Shown in pieces: positions 6,026 to 7,688 of a DNA stretch of 7,688 nucleotides. The translations under genes were made by a program, and so were the position numbers. The first letter of the stretch is position 1. The number at the start of each line of letters is the position of its first letter. The notes beneath the pieces were generated by a model that made no database searches, was not told where the DNA came from, and was given only the letters and a program-made list of their open reading frames with translations. Origin of the DNA: JBAVQS01 sp049694275 (lineage in GTDB: Bacteria > Chloroflexota > Anaerolineae > UBA4142 > SHND01); NCBI GenBank assembly GCA_049694275.1, contig JBAVQS010000169.1, positions 1-7,688 of the forward strand, in the 5' to 3' direction.

Positions 6026-7031
6026 CAAAGCCCCTTTGCGACTCAGTTTTGCGGGAGGCGGCACCGATGTCCCGCCCTATCCGCAGGAACATGGCGGGGT
6101 GGTGCTCAGCGCCACCATCAACAAGTACGCCTTTGGAACGCTTGCGCTCTCTTCGGAGGACGCGTTCACAGTCGAGTCGCTCGACTATGACACCGTCGCC
6201 AAGTATCACAGCGAGCGCGATCTGGTATTCGATGGAAAACTCGATCTGGTCAAGGCGGTCATTCGCCGTTTGCTCAAGGATCAGCAACACCGGGGCTTGA
6301 AACTTTTCTTGCACAGTGATGCGCCCCCCGGATCAGGGTTAGGGTCTTCCTCCACCCTCGTCGTCACCCTCATTGGGTTATTCAAGCATTGGCTTGGCCT
6401 CTCCATTACGAATTATGAAATTGCTAACCTTGCTTATGAAATCGAACGGAATGATCTGGGCATTAAAGGGGGTATGCAAGATCAATACGCGGCGACGTTC
6501 GGAGGTTTTAATCTGATCGAATTCCTGAATTCTACGGTTGTCGTAAATCCACTGCGAATCGATCCGAACATCATTAATGAACTCGAGTATAACCTCTTAC
6601 TCTGCTATACTGGCCAGACCCGGGTTTCGGCAAACATTCTGGACCGCCAAATCCAGGCGTATGTGGCAAAACAAGCCAATGTGATGCGCGCGCTGGACCA
6701 ATTGAAAGCAATTACAATCGAGATGAAAAATTACCTGCTCCAGGGGCGCTTGAACGATTTTGGGGCCTTACTGCATGACGAGTGGCAAAACAAAAAGCAA
6801 CTGGATAACGCAATAACTAACCCGCACATTGAAGAACTATATGAAACCGCCCGGCGCACCGGTGCGCTGGGCGGGAAAATCGCAGGAGCAGGAGCAGGCG
6901 GGTATCTGCTTTTTTACTGCCAGTTCAATTGCAAGCACCGCATTGCAGCTCGGCTGGAGGAGCTGGGCGGCCAGGTTGTCGAGTTTGGCTTTGAACCACG
7001 CGGATTGCAAACCTGGGCGGCGATGGAGTGA
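6012..7031 (+). CDS. hddA: D-glycero-alpha-D-manno-heptose 7-phosphate kinase (HddA-like, GHMP family)
   Basis: A 339-residue GHMP-family kinase predicted to phosphorylate D-glycero-D-manno-heptose 7-phosphate at C1 with ATP, giving the alpha-1,7-bisphosphate on the way to GDP-heptose. The N-terminal substrate motif is RSKAPLRLSFAGGGTDVPPY (residues 4-23). The ATP-binding GHMP loop is PPGSGLGSSST (105-115). The HddA-type block KGGMQDQYAATFGGFN follows, and the C-terminal motif GGKIAGAGAGGYLL lies at about 287-300. Length is normal for HddA. It is the last gene of the set and is coupled to hddC, the kinase-nucleotidyltransferase pairing known from GDP-heptose pathways. The isomerase GmhA and phosphatase GmhB also needed are absent from the window. 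A fucose or related sugar kinase is the main alternative, but the motif set and partner favour HddA. Confidence 0.9.
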   Translation: MLIRSKAPLRLSFAGGGTDVPPYPQEHGGVVLSATINKYAFGTLALSSEDAFTVESLDYDTVAKYHSERDLVFDGKLDLVKAVIRRLLKDQQHRGLKLFLHSDAPPGSGLGSSSTLVVTLIGLFKHWLGLSITNYEIANLAYEIERNDLGIKGGMQDQYAATFGGFNLIEFLNSTVVVNPLRIDPNIINELEYNLLLCYTGQTRVSANILDRQIQAYVAKQANVMRALDQLKAITIEMKNYLLQGRLNDFGALLHDEWQNKKQLDNAITNPHIEELYETARRTGALGGKIAGAGAGGYLLFYCQFNCKHRIAARLEELGGQVVEFGFEPRGLQTWAAME

Positions 7032-7052
7032 ATTGAAATAAAGATCACCCTG

Positions 7053-7084
7053 AAAGAGCACCTGGGTTTCCCCAGGTGCTCTTT
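7053..7084. terminator. Strong, probably bidirectional hairpin terminator
   Basis: A perfect 14-bp stem (AAAGAGCACCTGGG with CCCAGGTGCTCTTT) closes a four-base TTTC loop. On the plus strand the stem ends in CTCTTT and is followed by CTCCGTTCTTTT. On the minus strand it also ends in CTCTTT. It lies 22 bases after the kinase stop codon and 39 bases after the stop of the convergent gene, so it can end transcription from both sides. Confidence 0.9.
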
Positions 7085-7122
7085 CTCCGTTCTTTTGATC
7101 CTAGCTGGACCCGGCATCATTT

Positions 7123-7688
7123 CTACGATCCATAATTGACTATGAACGGTGCACTGGCGGGACTGATATCAGTACCTTGGTGGGTATTCCTATCACCCCT
7201 TACAATTTTCACATGCCAGAGATAGACACCATAGTTGTCATAAGCCGAGTAATAGCAGCCGCCACCCCCGTCCCGATGCGTTGGGTTCATGATGACCGAT
7301 AGGTCCTGAGTCCAATCTAACAGGCCATCATAACTATTTGGATGGTCCTGCTTGGCTTTTTCAATTACGTACCATTCATTCGGTCCCAGGGTCGGCCCGC
7401 TCCATGAGAACGTGACCTGTTGGCAGCGCGCCGGTGTGTTAGAACCGCTGGCCGGGGAGACCAGGACCGGCGCCGGATACTTGTATCCGGTCGGCTGTGG
7501 AGGCGGATTTGAAGATGGAGTGGTTGGTTGCGGCTGGGGTTGCGGCTGTGGCTGCGGCTGCGACGTCGCCGTCGGGTTACTGCCGCCAGAAAGGTTCTGC
7601 ACAAAGGCCAACTGGCTGCCATTTACTTCACCCCGGAACAACTGGACGCCGCGTACGACATTCAGCTTGAGCGCCTGACCTTCCGAAT
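7123..7688 (-). CDS. Probable surface or secreted protein with a P/Q linker and Ig/FN3-like C-terminal domain (partial)
   Basis: The reading frame is open to the right edge, so the N-terminus is missing; 187 C-terminal residues are visible. They comprise a short segment without a recognisable motif (VRGVQLFRGEVNGSQLAF), then a low-complexity linker of alternating Q and P with T, S and N, then a domain of about 120 residues beginning YPAPVLVSPASGSNTP. This has a beta-rich Ig/FN3-like pattern (VTFSW, EWYVIEKA, YGVYLWHVKIVRG) and two cysteines, in ARCQQ and GGGCYYS, that could form a disulfide outside the cell. Similar SPA-x-FSW domains occur at the ends of Chloroflexota envelope proteins and kinases. 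No enzymatic motif is seen. It ends with TAG at 7123-7125, converging on the glycan genes, and is probably a separate unit. Any signal peptide lies outside the window. Confidence 0.75.
   Translation of the reverse strand, partial: SEGQALKLNVVRGVQLFRGEVNGSQLAFVQNLSGGSNPTATSQPQPQPQPQPQPTTPSSNPPPQPTGYKYPAPVLVSPASGSNTPARCQQVTFSWSGPTLGPNEWYVIEKAKQDHPNSYDGLLDWTQDLSVIMNPTHRDGGGGCYYSAYDNYGVYLWHVKIVRGDRNTHQGTDISPASAPFIVNYGS
7526..7561 (+). repeat. Three tandem 12-base repeats encoding the Q/P linker
   Basis: Three 12-base units, GGTTGCGGCTGG, GGTTGCGGCTGT and GGCTGCGGCTGC, lie head to tail. Each differs from its neighbour by one to three bases. On the coding (minus) strand they give the alternating Gln-Pro run of the linker. 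The units also contain a six-base sub-repeat. Such arrays can change copy number by strand slippage, and each 12-base change would keep the reading frame. Confidence 0.75.

Noticed and set aside
7639..7641. TTG at 7641 as the start of the minus-strand surface protein
   Set aside because: The same frame stays open through the preceding 15 codons to the window edge, so this is an internal Leu codon of a truncated gene.
7352..7678. Plus-strand reading frame with a Gly/Cys-rich repeat opposite the surface protein
   Set aside because: It is the antisense of the Q/P linker; the CGCGCG-like protein pattern comes from the repeat, and the minus-strand frame gives a coherent domain.

Overview
The window joins the 5' end of a ribosomal RNA operon to a divergently transcribed glycan-synthesis locus. 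The first 58 bases are the start of a 16S rRNA gene on the minus strand. Behind it lie about 530 bases without a protein gene, holding two near-ideal housekeeping promoters for the rRNA operon and, facing the other way, the promoter of the first glycan gene. Six plus-strand genes follow at 588-7031. A perfect 14-bp hairpin terminator (7053-7084) separates them from a convergent minus-strand gene that runs off the right edge.

The six genes are: two GT4-type glycosyltransferases (588-1718 and 1790-2959); a full-length polyprenyl-phosphate sugar-1-phosphate transferase with a multi-pass membrane part (2959-4377); a GT2 glycosyltransferase of the dolichol-phosphate-mannose-synthase type (4569-5303); an HddC-like sugar-nucleotide guanylyltransferase (5300-6025); and an HddA-like GHMP heptose-7-phosphate kinase (6012-7031). 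The last two point to GDP-D-glycero-alpha-D-manno-heptose. A plausible pathway is: HddA and HddC make the activated heptose (with GmhA and GmhB, which are not in the window); the phosphotransferase starts a repeat unit on a lipid carrier; the GT4 enzymes extend it; and the GT2 enzyme may make a lipid-phosphate sugar donor. No flippase, polymerase, ABC exporter or ligase is visible, so the locus is either incomplete here or relies on distant genes.

Transcription seems to restart several times. The first two glycosyltransferase genes each have a TATAAT box ending only 7-8 bases before the start codon, which suggests leaderless or nearly leaderless mRNAs. The phosphotransferase overlaps the stop of the gene before it, and the last three genes overlap by 4 and 14 bases, so each of these sets looks translationally coupled.

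The organism is a bacterium of moderate to high GC content. The 16S fragment is too short to place it. The leaderless starts, heptose glycan genes and a surface protein with a proline/glutamine linker before an Ig/FN3-like domain would fit Chloroflexota (for example Anaerolineae), but this is an inference with modest support. I found no defence system, CRISPR array, transposon or tRNA. Most of the window is recognisable glycan biosynthesis, and the more unusual signals are in the promoters and the rRNA leader.
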